The translations under genes were made by a program, and so were the position numbers. The notes under the pieces are model-generated. The model saw nothing but the letters and a program-made list of their open reading frames with translations. It searched no databases and was not told the origin of the DNA. DNA of 15,334 nt from JANWHF01 sp036276235. Its GTDB lineage: Bacteria; Planctomycetota; Phycisphaerae; Tepidisphaerales; Tepidisphaeraceae. Where the stretch lies: assembly GCA_036276235.1 (NCBI GenBank), contig DATBDZ010000303.1, positions 1-15,334 of the forward strand, written 5' to 3'. This document shows, piece after piece, positions 1 to 6,879 of this stretch; position 1 is the stretch's first letter; every line of letters starts with the position of its first letter.

Positions 1-569
1 TCCTTCCCCGGCTCCTTGGCCCGCGCCAGCGCCGCCGGCAAGGCATCGTTCAGCGAAAGCACTTCATCCGCATAATGCATGGTGTGAAGCACCAAACCGT
101 CTTCCATGACGCGGATGGCTGCCAGATTTTCGCGCCCGCGCATGACAAACCGCGCCAATCCGACGCGCTGGCTCTGCTTCATCGCCGCGTGAAGAAGCTT
201 GTACGCCTTCTCGCTTCCGTCGGCGGGCGTGACAAAATAAGGCCGATCGAAGTACAGCGGATCGATCTCGCCGATCTCGACGAATTGCTCGATGCCGATC
301 GAGCGGCCCTTCTCAGGGCGGATGCGCTCCAGCTCCTTTTCATCCACCAGCACATATTCATCCTTGCCGATTTCGATTCCGCGCGCGGTGTCACTGAAAT
401 CGACTTCCTTGCCGGTGTCCGGGCAATACAGTTTTCGCCGCAGGCGGCATGTCCCATCCTTGGACAGAAGATGAAAGTTAACGTTTTTCTCCCGCACTGC
501 CGTCTGAAGCTGCACGGGGATATTCACCAGGCCGAATGTAATCGACCCCTGCCAGATCGGACGCGACAT
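1..569 (-). CDS. ku: Ku family DNA end-binding protein (C-terminus beyond window edge)
   Basis: Bacterial Ku binds double-strand DNA ends as a homodimer and recruits LigD for non-homologous end joining. The frame starts at ATG 569 and stays open for 189 codons to the window edge, about two thirds of a usual 270-300-residue Ku. The N-terminus is diagnostic: MSRPIWQGSITFGLVNIPVQ matches the family's W(K)GxIxFGLVNIPV signature. It continues into the Ku core (NFHLLSKDG, CPDTGKEVD, YVLVDEKELERI, IDPLYFDRPYFV). The gene is directly downstream of ligD with only 11 bases between stop and start. The Shine-Dalgarno GAGGAG (577-582) overlaps the ligD stop codon and sits 7 nt before the ATG, so co-transcription and coupled translation are likely. 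The extreme C-terminus, which interacts with LigD in other bacteria, is not visible. Confidence 0.96.
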   Translation of the reverse strand, partial: MSRPIWQGSITFGLVNIPVQLQTAVREKNVNFHLLSKDGTCRLRRKLYCPDTGKEVDFSDTARGIEIGKDEYVLVDEKELERIRPEKGRSIGIEQFVEIGEIDPLYFDRPYFVTPADGSEKAYKLLHAAMKQSQRVGLARFVMRGRENLAAIRVMEDGLVLHTMHYADEVLSLNDALPAALARAKEPGK

Positions 570-576
570 GTCTGTG

Positions 577-582
577 CTCCTC
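577..582 (-). promoter_or_regulatory. Shine-Dalgarno of ku overlapping the ligD stop codon
   Basis: GAGGAG, 7 nt upstream of the ku ATG, shares bases with the ligD TGA (581-583). This fixes the ku start and suggests ligD-ku translational coupling. Confidence 0.8.
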
Positions 583-3223
583 AGGCAGCCGATCGGACGC
601 CCAGGAGCTTGCGAAGGTCAACTCGTGAGTTGGCAAAGCTTTTCCAGGGGTCCGACTTGCGCCTGTCCAGGTACCGGCGTGCCGTCTCCACCGTGAAATG
701 GTTTGCCGACTTCAGTCTACCGAGCTCTTCCCATGAGATCGGCATGGCTATCGCAGCGCCCGCCCGCGCGCGCGTCGAATACGGCGCGACGGCGGTGGCG
801 CTGCGATCATTGCGGTTATAGTCAATGTAGACTTTCCCGCCCCGCAAATCTTTTCGCATGTTGGCTACGAAAATATCAGATTCCTGCACGAGTGATTGAG
901 CAAGTGTTTGGCAAAATGCTTTGGCTGATTTCCAGGGAACATTAGGCTCGATCGGAACCGCCACATGCAGGCCTTTGCCGCCCGATGTTTTCAAGAACGC
1001 CGGCAGGCGAATCGCCTCCAGCGCGCGCTTCAGACGCCGGGTCGCTTCGATCATTTGCTTCCAGGTGACTCCCGGACCTGGATCAAGATCGAAGATCAAT
1101 TGATCCGGCGCTTCGATGTCATCGACGTGGCAATTCCAGGTATGAATCTCCAGCACGCCGATCTGCGCCAGCGAAATAATCCCCGCCAGATCGTGCACGC
1201 AAACGTGTATCTCGCTTTTCTTCCCGTCGCTGACATTCACCTTGCCCACCGCCGGCGGCATCGTCTCAGACCAATTCCGCTGAAAGAAACATTTGCCCGC
1301 CAGACCGTTTGGACACCGCAGCAACGCCAGCGGACGATCAGCCGTGTGCGGCAGCATCCACTGTGCAGCGCTCTCATAAAACTCGGCGACATCGCGCTTG
1401 GTGACATTACTGTCGGGATAGAGAACCTTGTCGGGGTGAGAAAGCTTGACGCCGGCAAAGGTGTCCGCGCGCGCGGCTGATTTTGGCACGTTAGCGGCGC
1501 GACGGGTCTTTACTCCCTCCTCCGGTACTCCGGGGGAGGGCTGGGGTGGGGGTTGTGTGGAAGAATCGCCATCTGCGCGAATGGCCCCCACCCTAACCCT
1601 CCCCCGGAGTACCGGAGGAGGGAACGGAAGCTGCTTACCGGGTTTTGCTCGCACCTTGCTCGCGGCCTTTTCAATCTTCTCAGCCTTCACCGGAATCTCC
1701 CGCACAATCTGCGACGCCGGCTTGTCGGAGCGGAACGCGATGAACGCCGGATGCCGCAGCAGATCATCTTCTGTCCATCCGGTAAACCGCACTTCCGCGA
1801 CAAGCGACGGCTTCACCCAGTGCGCGTTTCGCCGCTCGCGCGCCGGCGGCGTCTTTGCGGTCGGCGGTTGGTCTTGTTCCAAAGCTTTGAGCCGCTCGTG
1901 GGTCTGCACGAGCATCCTATCATCGAATCCCGTGCCAACGCGGCCGGCGTAGACAAGTTGTCCCTCGCTGTCGTGATACCCTAACAGCAACGCGCCAAAT
2001 CCTTTTCTCTTCCCCTCCGGATCGGTGAATCCGATCACGACAAATTCCTGGCGCTGATTGCATTTGCTCTTCACCCACGTCGGCTCACGCCGCGAAACGT
2101 AGGGCGCGTCGATCTTCTTGGAGACGATTCCTTCCAATCCCATCTTGCAGGCGCGGGCGGCGATCGAATCGCCGCTGCCGTGAAAGTGCTCGCTGTAGTT
2201 CAGCCGCGGGCCGGGATTGTGGGCGCGGAACATTTTTTCCAGCTGCTCCTTGCGCTGCAGCAGCGGCGTGTCGCGCAGGTCCTGGCCTTCGTAGAACGGA
2301 AGATCAAACGCATAGTAGACCGGCTCGGCCTTGCGCTTGTGCTTCATCAAGTTCTGCAGCGCCTGAAAGTCGCTGCGGCCTTGTTCATCCAACACGACAA
2401 TCTCGCCATCGAGAATCGCCGATTTGACCTTCAACTTTTCCAAGGCCTTCACGACCTGCGGAAATTTGGCGGTCCAGTCTTTTGCGTTACGGGAAATGAG
2501 CGTGACATTTCCATCGCGCAGCTCGGCGAGCATGCGGTAGCCGTCGAATTTGATCTCATGAATCCATTGCTCGCCCGTCGGCGGCTTCTCTGCCAGTACG
2601 GCAAGTTGCGGAGAGAATGTCGGAAGCCGCGACCATTTTTTGCCCGCTGATTTATTTCTCGCGTTGCCGGCAATTTCGTCGAGCGAGCGCGAGGTCTTCA
2701 CGCTTTGCGGCGCGTCGGTCAAGATGTCCGTGTCGGTGGCGTGGCGATCGGCGAGCTTCATCAGCAGCCAGTTTTTCCCGTCGCCGCCGGCCTTGCCGTG
2801 CATCCGCACGAGGCTCCATTCGCCCTTCAGCTTTTCGCCGTGCAACTCAAAATGGAGTTTTCCCGCCGCCAGCCCCGCGGCCGCATCATGCAGCGGCGTC
2901 CACGTTCCGCGGTCCCAGAGCATGACGGTGCCGCCGCCGTATTCACCCTTGGGAATGGTCCCTTCAAAATCGCCATAATCCAGGGGATGATCCTCGACTT
3001 GCACGGCCAATGATTTGCGCGCCGGATCCATCGACGGCCCCTTGGGCACCGCCCAACTCTTGAGAACGCCGTCCAATTCCAGCCGAAAATCGTAATGCAG
3101 CCGCGATGCATCGTGCTTCTGCACGACGAATTTCAGCTCGCTCGCTTGGCGCTGCCCCACGTTCCCGCGCGGCTCCGGCGTGCGGGTAAAGTGTCGTTTT
3201 TGATGGTATTTCGCGAGGCTCAC
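581..3223 (-). CDS. ligD: Multifunctional ATP-dependent DNA ligase D (phosphoesterase-ligase-polymerase)
   Basis: LigD trims, fills and seals broken ends held by Ku. Domain order is that of Pseudomonas LigD. Numbering from GTG 3223 (880 aa), the 3'-phosphoesterase covers about 20-170, with H37, H43, D45, R47 and H79 at the spacing of the known active site. The ATP-dependent ligase covers about 200-500, with nucleophile K225 in EIKFDGYR, ILDGEIVVLD and EGIVSKK. The primase-polymerase covers about 590-860, with DLDPGP (D712, D714) and KTSGGKGLHV. I chose GTG 3223 because the protein then begins V/MSLAKYHQKRHFTRTPEP, like the family. The frame stays open to TTG 3247, but that codon lies inside a terminator-like hairpin. 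A 36-codon palindromic repeat (1515-1622) is translated in the ligase-polymerase linker, residues about 534-570; without it the protein would be near the usual 840 residues. ku follows after 11 bases. Confidence 0.97.
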   Translation of the reverse strand: MSLAKYHQKRHFTRTPEPRGNVGQRQASELKFVVQKHDASRLHYDFRLELDGVLKSWAVPKGPSMDPARKSLAVQVEDHPLDYGDFEGTIPKGEYGGGTVMLWDRGTWTPLHDAAAGLAAGKLHFELHGEKLKGEWSLVRMHGKAGGDGKNWLLMKLADRHATDTDILTDAPQSVKTSRSLDEIAGNARNKSAGKKWSRLPTFSPQLAVLAEKPPTGEQWIHEIKFDGYRMLAELRDGNVTLISRNAKDWTAKFPQVVKALEKLKVKSAILDGEIVVLDEQGRSDFQALQNLMKHKRKAEPVYYAFDLPFYEGQDLRDTPLLQRKEQLEKMFRAHNPGPRLNYSEHFHGSGDSIAARACKMGLEGIVSKKIDAPYVSRREPTWVKSKCNQRQEFVVIGFTDPEGKRKGFGALLLGYHDSEGQLVYAGRVGTGFDDRMLVQTHERLKALEQDQPPTAKTPPARERRNAHWVKPSLVAEVRFTGWTEDDLLRHPAFIAFRSDKPASQIVREIPVKAEKIEKAASKVRAKPGKQLPFPPPVLRGRVRVGAIRADGDSSTQPPPQPSPGVPEEGVKTRRAANVPKSAARADTFAGVKLSHPDKVLYPDSNVTKRDVAEFYESAAQWMLPHTADRPLALLRCPNGLAGKCFFQRNWSETMPPAVGKVNVSDGKKSEIHVCVHDLAGIISLAQIGVLEIHTWNCHVDDIEAPDQLIFDLDPGPGVTWKQMIEATRRLKRALEAIRLPAFLKTSGGKGLHVAVPIEPNVPWKSAKAFCQTLAQSLVQESDIFVANMRKDLRGGKVYIDYNRNDRSATAVAPYSTRARAGAAIAMPISWEELGRLKSANHFTVETARRYLDRRKSDPWKSFANSRVDLRKLLGVRSAA
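1515..1622. repeat. Double-hairpin palindromic element, in-frame copy inside ligD
   Basis: 108 bp. The left hairpin CCCTCCTCCGG-TACT-CCGGGGGAGGG (1515-1540) is followed by a G-rich tract and a spacer of about 30 bp. The reverse complement of that layout closes the element and ends with a second hairpin, loop AGTA. The same layout recurs at 3373-3499 and 5905-6009, and one arm at 14008-14033. The length is 36 codons and no stop arises, so ligD reads through it as a proline/arginine-rich linker segment (PFPPPVLRGRV ... QPPPQPSPGVPEEG). It falls exactly between the ligase and polymerase domains. Confidence 0.9.
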
Positions 3224-3261
3224 AATAAAAAACAAGGACGCGGCCAATGTGCCGCGTCCCT
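3224..3261 (-). terminator. Intrinsic-terminator-like hairpin immediately before ligD
   Basis: On the minus strand a 9-bp perfect stem GGACGCGGC / GCCGCGTCC (3236-3259, 6-nt loop) can be extended by two more pairs. It is followed by TTGTTTTTTATT, ending exactly at the ligD GTG (3223). On the plus strand no T-tract follows, so the polarity is that of leftward transcription. It could end the upstream purU-to-small-ORF transcript, or act as an attenuator for ligD-ku. No convincing separate ligD promoter is visible between it and the start codon. Confidence 0.7.
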
Positions 3262-3372
3262 GGCAAAAAAGTCCGGAAAAGTTCGAGTTAGCTCGTCGTG
3301 TTGGATCGTATCCCGTTGAATCCCGATCCGACGGCGTGCAAAGGAGGGAGAAGCAAAACCCGCGCCTTTTCT

Positions 3373-3499
3373 CCCTCGCCCCTGTACTCAGGGGAGAGGG
3401 TCGGGGTGAGGGGACGAACGCGTCAATCTTGCGAACCGCGCCAAATCGCGGGACGCCGTCCCCTCACCCTGCCCTCTCCCCTGAGTACAGGGGAGAGGG
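3373..3499. repeat. Double-hairpin palindromic element, intergenic copy
   Basis: 127 bp, not a multiple of three. The left arm CCCTCGCCCCTG-TACT-CAGGGGAGAGGG is followed by CGGGGTGAGGGG, a spacer of about 46 bp, the complementary CCCCTCACCCT, and a closing hairpin. Compared with the genic copies, the inner stem is CTG/CAG instead of CGG/CCG. Both sides changed together and the TACT/AGTA loop is kept, a compensatory difference suggesting that the folded structure matters. Confidence 0.88.
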
Positions 3500-3530
3500 T
3501 TCTGAGCGCGCGCCGGCGCGCCAAATGATC

Positions 3531-3548
3531 GGCGGGATAAATCCCGCC
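3531..3548. repeat. Short palindrome GGCGGGAT/ATCCCGCC abutting a stop codon
   Basis: GGCGGGATAAATCCCGCC forms an 8-bp stem with a 2-nt loop (or 7 bp with TAAA). It begins directly after the TAG (3549-3551) of the 64-residue ORF in the direction of transcription. There is no T-tract on either side, so it may block exonucleases or be a dispersed repeat rather than a classical terminator. Confidence 0.6.
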
Positions 3549-3743
3549 CTACATTAGTGGCCGGCTCGCATTGCCTTTGAATCGACGCCATTGTTGTTGC
3601 TCTCGCGCATTGAGCGGCCGCGATCGGGCAAGAGACTGCTCAGGCGTCTCCTCATCCAGTTCCGTTGCAATCCGCTGCTTTTGCGAATTCGGCAATGCAA
3701 TGAATTCGTCGATATCAGATCGCTCTTTTCGCTTTCTCTTCAT
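3549..3743 (-). CDS. Small hypothetical protein, 64 aa (antitoxin-like composition)
   Basis: I do not recognise a named family. From ATG 3743 the product is a highly charged 64-residue protein: a basic N-terminus (MKRKRKERSD), a stretch DEFIALPNSQKQRIATELDE, then TPEQSLARSRPLNAREQQQWRRFK. This pattern (short, an ALP/SDAQK-type helix, then RPLT/NxxE and basic residues) resembles small orphan antitoxin-like proteins, but no toxin gene is adjacent. It starts 13 nt after the prolyl oligopeptidase stop and is probably co-transcribed. The frame is open to an ATG at 3818 that would overlap the previous gene; 3743 is preferred because sensible protein-like sequence begins there. No strong ribosome site is visible. 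The stop codon abuts a palindrome, so the last residues may derive from that repeat. Confidence 0.55.
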   Translation of the reverse strand: MKRKRKERSDIDEFIALPNSQKQRIATELDEETPEQSLARSRPLNAREQQQWRRFKGNASRPLM

Positions 3744-3756
3744 AGGAGCGTTTCCG

Positions 3757-6066
3757 TCAATGATCGGCGCTTGGATTAGACAGCGAATGCTCAATAAACG
3801 CCCACTTATCCGCCTCATCTTCGATGATTTTGCTCATCGGCTTTCCGCCGCCGTGGCCGGCGCTGGTTTCTATTCGGATGAGGATCGGCGCGTCGCCGGC
3901 CTGGGCGGCCTGGAGCGTGGCGGCGTATTTGAAGGAATGGCCAGGGACCACGCGATCGTCATGGTCGGCGGTCATGATCAGCGTCGGCGGATAATGCGTG
4001 CCGGGCTTGATGTTGTGCAACGGCGAGTACGCCAGCAGCGCCTTAAATTGTGCCGGATCATCGCTGGAGCCGTAATCTTCGGTCCAGGCGTGGCCGATGG
4101 TGAATTTGTGGAAGCGGAGCATGTCCATTACGCCGACGATCGGCACCGCACAGCCGAAGAGATCGGGCCGCTGGTTGAGCACCGCGCCGATGAGCAAGCC
4201 GCCGTTGGAGGCGCCGCTGATCGCCAGCTTTTTGGGCGATGTGTAGCCCTGATCGATCAGGCCCTGTGCCGCGGCGATGAAGTCATCAAAGACATTTTGT
4301 TTGTTGAGCTTCGTGCCCACCTGGTGCCAGGCCTCGCCGAACTCTCCCCCGCCGCGCATGTTGGCCAGCGCGTAGACGCCGCCGCTTTCGATCCAGACTG
4401 CCGCGGGAATTGAGAAGCCGGGCGTTTCCGAAATCTTGAAGCCGCCGTAGCCGGTTAGATAAGCGGGATGCGAGCCATCGAGCTTGATTCCCTTGCGTGC
4501 CGTCACGAAGACCGGAACGCGCGTGCCGTCCTTGCTGTTCACCCAGATCTGCTTGGTCTCGTAGGGAGATGGATCAAATTTCGCTTCCGATTCGCGGAAG
4601 ACGGATGTCGCGCCCGAAGCCGCCTGATAGTGATAAATCGTCGGCGGATGCAGGAACGATGTGAAGCCGAAAAACAGTTCTCTATACTCGCGGCGGCCGG
4701 TCATCCCACTGATCGTCCCCGGCTCGCCAAAATCCCAATCGCGCAGATGCTTGCCGGTCAAACTAAAGATGCGCACCTGGCTGTAGGCGTTGTGCAGATA
4801 GAGAGCGACGAATTGATCGGCGCACATCTCGACGCCTTCAAGTGCTTCGGTGGTTTCTGGAATGAGCGTCTTCCATGCCGACGCTTCAGGGTGGGCCAGA
4901 TCGACGGCGATCATTTTGCCGTTGGGCGCATTGGAATCGGTGTAGACATAAAGGGTCGCGCCGTCGTTGCCGATCGGATCGTACGATGCCTCGAAGCGAT
5001 CAATCAGATCAATCGGCTTGCCTGAAGCATCTGGATGCAGCGGATCTTTCAGATCGATATACGCGAGGCGATTCTTGCGGCCGGATTCTTCGGTGCGGAT
5101 GAGGAGATATCGCCCGTCGTCGGTGACGTCGCCGCCGATGAGCCATTGGGGATGATCGGGGCGCTCACAAATGAGCTTGTCCTGCGATTGATCGGTGCCC
5201 AGCGTGTGATAGTAGATCTTCTGATTCTGATTGGCCTGGCGCAGGGCGGACTTTTCATCGGGCTGCGGAAAGCGCGAGTAGAAGAATCCCTTGTTGTCCT
5301 TCGTCCAGCTCGCGCCGGAGAATTTCACCCACTGAATATGATCGGCAAGATCCTTCCCGTCGGCGACATTGCGGACGCGGAACTCACGCCAATCCGACCC
5401 GGCGGCAGCCAGGCCGTACGCCATCAAATTCCCATCATCGGAAAACGCCAGCGACGAGAGGGCGACGGTTCCGTCCTTCGAGAGCGTATTAGGATCAAGC
5501 AAAACCCGCGGCGGAGCCGTCAGACTCTCCTGCACGTAAAGGACCGCCTGATTCTGCAGGCCATCGTTCTTTGAGAAAAAGTACCGGCTCCCCTCGCGCG
5601 AAGGCGCGCGATACTTCGGATAATTCCACATGGCGGTCAGCTTCGCCCGCAACTTCTCGCGCATCGGCAGCTTCGCGAGATAGGCGCTGGTAACGTCGTT
5701 TTCCGCCTTCACCCACTGCGCGGTCTGCGGCGAATCGGTGTCTTCGAGCCAGCGATAGGGATCCGGGATCTTGGTGCCGTGGTAGTCGTCAACCTGATCG
5801 CCTTTGGGGGCGGGAGGGTATTGGAGCTTTGTGTCCACGGCAAAGGTGGGCCCTGCAAGAATCATAATGAGGAATGCAGCGGCGAGGCGCCATCGGGAAA
5901 TATTCCCTCCCCCGGTACTCCGGGGGAGGGTTAGGGAGGGGGTTCTTGCGAGCGGCGCGCCTTGTACACAACCCCCTCCCCTGCCCTCCCCCGGAATACC
6001 GGGGGAGGGAGAAAACTCTCGAGCGATGTTAGTTACGGATACGCCGGAACATTGTGCAAGCGCCAT
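3757..6066 (-). CDS. Exported prolyl oligopeptidase (S9A family)
   Basis: A serine peptidase cleaving after proline in short peptides, probably periplasmic. The C-terminal alpha/beta-hydrolase domain carries the full triad at family spacing: S620 in GASNGG, D703 in TADHDDRVVP, H738 in SAGHGGGKP. The stretch RPDLFGCAVPIVGVMDMLRF is also typical. The N-terminal beta-propeller begins at QYPPAPKGDQVDDYHGTKIPDPYRWLED (about 82-109). A signal peptide h-region lies at about 61-73 (LAAAFLIMIL), with likely cleavage after TFA (residue 76). The start is ATG 6066, supported by AAGGA 6 nt upstream. I find no in-frame ATG, GTG or TTG between it and the h-region, so residues about 20-54, encoded by a 105-bp palindromic repeat, must be translated. 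That makes the N-region before the h-region about 60 residues, far longer than usual. It follows the kinase gene after 31 bases. Confidence 0.95.
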   Translation of the reverse strand: MALAQCSGVSVTNIAREFSPSPGIPGEGRGGGCVQGAPLARTPSLTLPRSTGGGNISRWRLAAAFLIMILAGPTFAVDTKLQYPPAPKGDQVDDYHGTKIPDPYRWLEDTDSPQTAQWVKAENDVTSAYLAKLPMREKLRAKLTAMWNYPKYRAPSREGSRYFFSKNDGLQNQAVLYVQESLTAPPRVLLDPNTLSKDGTVALSSLAFSDDGNLMAYGLAAAGSDWREFRVRNVADGKDLADHIQWVKFSGASWTKDNKGFFYSRFPQPDEKSALRQANQNQKIYYHTLGTDQSQDKLICERPDHPQWLIGGDVTDDGRYLLIRTEESGRKNRLAYIDLKDPLHPDASGKPIDLIDRFEASYDPIGNDGATLYVYTDSNAPNGKMIAVDLAHPEASAWKTLIPETTEALEGVEMCADQFVALYLHNAYSQVRIFSLTGKHLRDWDFGEPGTISGMTGRREYRELFFGFTSFLHPPTIYHYQAASGATSVFRESEAKFDPSPYETKQIWVNSKDGTRVPVFVTARKGIKLDGSHPAYLTGYGGFKISETPGFSIPAAVWIESGGVYALANMRGGGEFGEAWHQVGTKLNKQNVFDDFIAAAQGLIDQGYTSPKKLAISGASNGGLLIGAVLNQRPDLFGCAVPIVGVMDMLRFHKFTIGHAWTEDYGSSDDPAQFKALLAYSPLHNIKPGTHYPPTLIMTADHDDRVVPGHSFKYAATLQAAQAGDAPILIRIETSAGHGGGKPMSKIIEDEADKWAFIEHSLSNPSADH
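5905..6009. repeat. Double-hairpin palindromic element, in-frame copy before a signal peptide
   Basis: 105 bp (35 codons). Hairpin CCCTCCCCCGG-TACT-CCGGGGGAGGG (5905-5930), then TTAGGGAGGGGG, spacer, CCCCCTCCCCTGCCC, and a closing hairpin with loop AATA. The spacer read on the minus strand begins TTGTGTACAAG, close to the TTGTGTGGAAG of the ligD copy on the plus strand, so the two copies are related through the middle and inserted in opposite orientation. It is translated as SPGIPGEGRGGGC ... TLPRSTGGGN upstream of the peptidase's signal peptide. Confidence 0.9.
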
Positions 6067-6072
6067 GGTTTG

Positions 6073-6077
6073 TCCTT
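6073..6077 (-). promoter_or_regulatory. Shine-Dalgarno deciding the prolyl oligopeptidase start
   Basis: AAGGA, 6 nt before ATG 6066. It supports a start upstream of the inserted repeat and therefore its translation. Confidence 0.65.
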
Positions 6078-6097
6078 CGCGCGAATTTCAAATCCCC

Positions 6098-6877
6098 TCA
6101 TGATGATATCGAAATATTGCGTCGGGGCTGCCGGCGATTCAATCTTACATCATGGCGGCCGATCTGCTTTGCCTTGCGTTGGATCGCCGGGCCCAGATTC
6201 ACCGCGCTGACCAGCCCGCGCTGCTCGGCGTAACGCGCCAGCCAGGCGCGGCGCTGCTCATCCGTAATCGCCAGCGGCAGGGTGCTGTACCAGAACTGCG
6301 CCAAATCCTTCACGATCCAACGCCGACGCGTGAGCATTCCCGGCAATTTTCGCACGCGGGCGGTATCGATCAGTTTGAGATCGATCGTATCGCCGCTGAT
6401 TTTCGCCATGAAATGGCAGAGATAAAGATCGCGATGATGCAAGCCCGCGCGATGCAGTGCCGCCGCCAGGTCGGCGGTGGGGCGCAGCAGCGATTCGAAG
6501 CGGGTGCCGCGCGCGATGAGCTTGTCGGCTGGCGCGTATCCAGCGAGATCTTCGAAGATCACGAAGCTTCGGCCGTCGCCGAAAGCTCCCCACGCCACCA
6601 GCGGTGCGGTGGCGATTCGCTCATCGATCAGCAACTGATGCCCGCGCATCTCATCCAGCGCGGCCGCCGACTTGCGCCGCGCTGGCGCATATCGCTTCAC
6701 ATGCCATCGAATCGCGCGTCCATCAATGAGCTTCGCATCCAACGTGCAGTTCTCGCGATCGGGCAGCGTCCGCCAGGGGATGATCTTTGGATGATCGAAG
6801 ACCGACTGCGCATCGATCCCCAGCTCGCGCAACAGCGGCTGCGCACCGGCGGCAACATGAATCGTGTCGCTGGCCAC
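6098..6877 (-). CDS. Kdo/WaaP-family lipopolysaccharide kinase-like protein
   Basis: A 259-residue small-molecule or lipid-sugar kinase with the eukaryotic-kinase-like fold of the WaaP/KdkA/RfaP group, which phosphorylates inner-core sugars of lipopolysaccharide at the cytoplasmic face. Visible motifs: K61 in WHVKRY as candidate ATP-binding lysine, an alanine-rich helix with LDEMRGH (74-80), SFVIFEDL, the catalytic loop LHHRDLYLCHF (D150), and LKLIDTAR (D171) in the metal-binding position. The stretch TRRRWIVKDLAQFWYSTLP (about 183-201) is highly typical of the family. The start is GTG 6877, two bases after the purU stop, with AGGAG (6884-6888) 6 nt upstream lying across the purU end, so translation is probably coupled. 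The basic tail (NRRQPRRNISISS) is not part of the known fold. The true acceptor is not shown by the sequence; a surface glycan or lipid is an inference. Confidence 0.85.
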   Translation of the reverse strand: MASDTIHVAAGAQPLLRELGIDAQSVFDHPKIIPWRTLPDRENCTLDAKLIDGRAIRWHVKRYAPARRKSAAALDEMRGHQLLIDERIATAPLVAWGAFGDGRSFVIFEDLAGYAPADKLIARGTRFESLLRPTADLAAALHRAGLHHRDLYLCHFMAKISGDTIDLKLIDTARVRKLPGMLTRRRWIVKDLAQFWYSTLPLAITDEQRRAWLARYAEQRGLVSAVNLGPAIQRKAKQIGRHDVRLNRRQPRRNISISS

Positions 6878-6879
6878 GC

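Larger units (their letters stand above)
3262..3548. other. Gene-free repeat-rich spacer upstream of ligD
   Basis: I see no credible coding region in this spacer. It holds the 127-bp palindromic element (3373-3499), the GC-rich stretch GCGCGCCGGCGCGCC just after it, and the GGCGGGAT/ATCCCGCC hairpin at 3531-3548. Bases 3262-3372 are unassigned and show no good sigma70 promoter to my eye. Confidence 0.6.

Noticed and set aside
75..821. Plus-strand frame of 248 codons over ku/ligD
   Set aside because: It is antisense to the clearly recognisable Ku and LigD frames, has no recognisable domain and shows shadow-like Arg/Ala-rich composition.
3245..3247. TTG as ligD start
   Set aside because: It lies inside the terminator hairpin loop region and adds residues (AASLFFI) not seen in the family. 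GTG 3223 gives the standard MSLAKYHQKR-type start. AGGGA upstream of the TTG keeps a small doubt.
3571..4413. Plus-strand frame of 280 codons opposite the prolyl oligopeptidase
   Set aside because: It is a GC-skew shadow of the codon pattern of the peptidase catalytic domain, without motifs of its own. The same applies to the long plus-strand frames at 6152-6883, 6787-7602, 11690-12682, 12988-13770 and 14416-15267.
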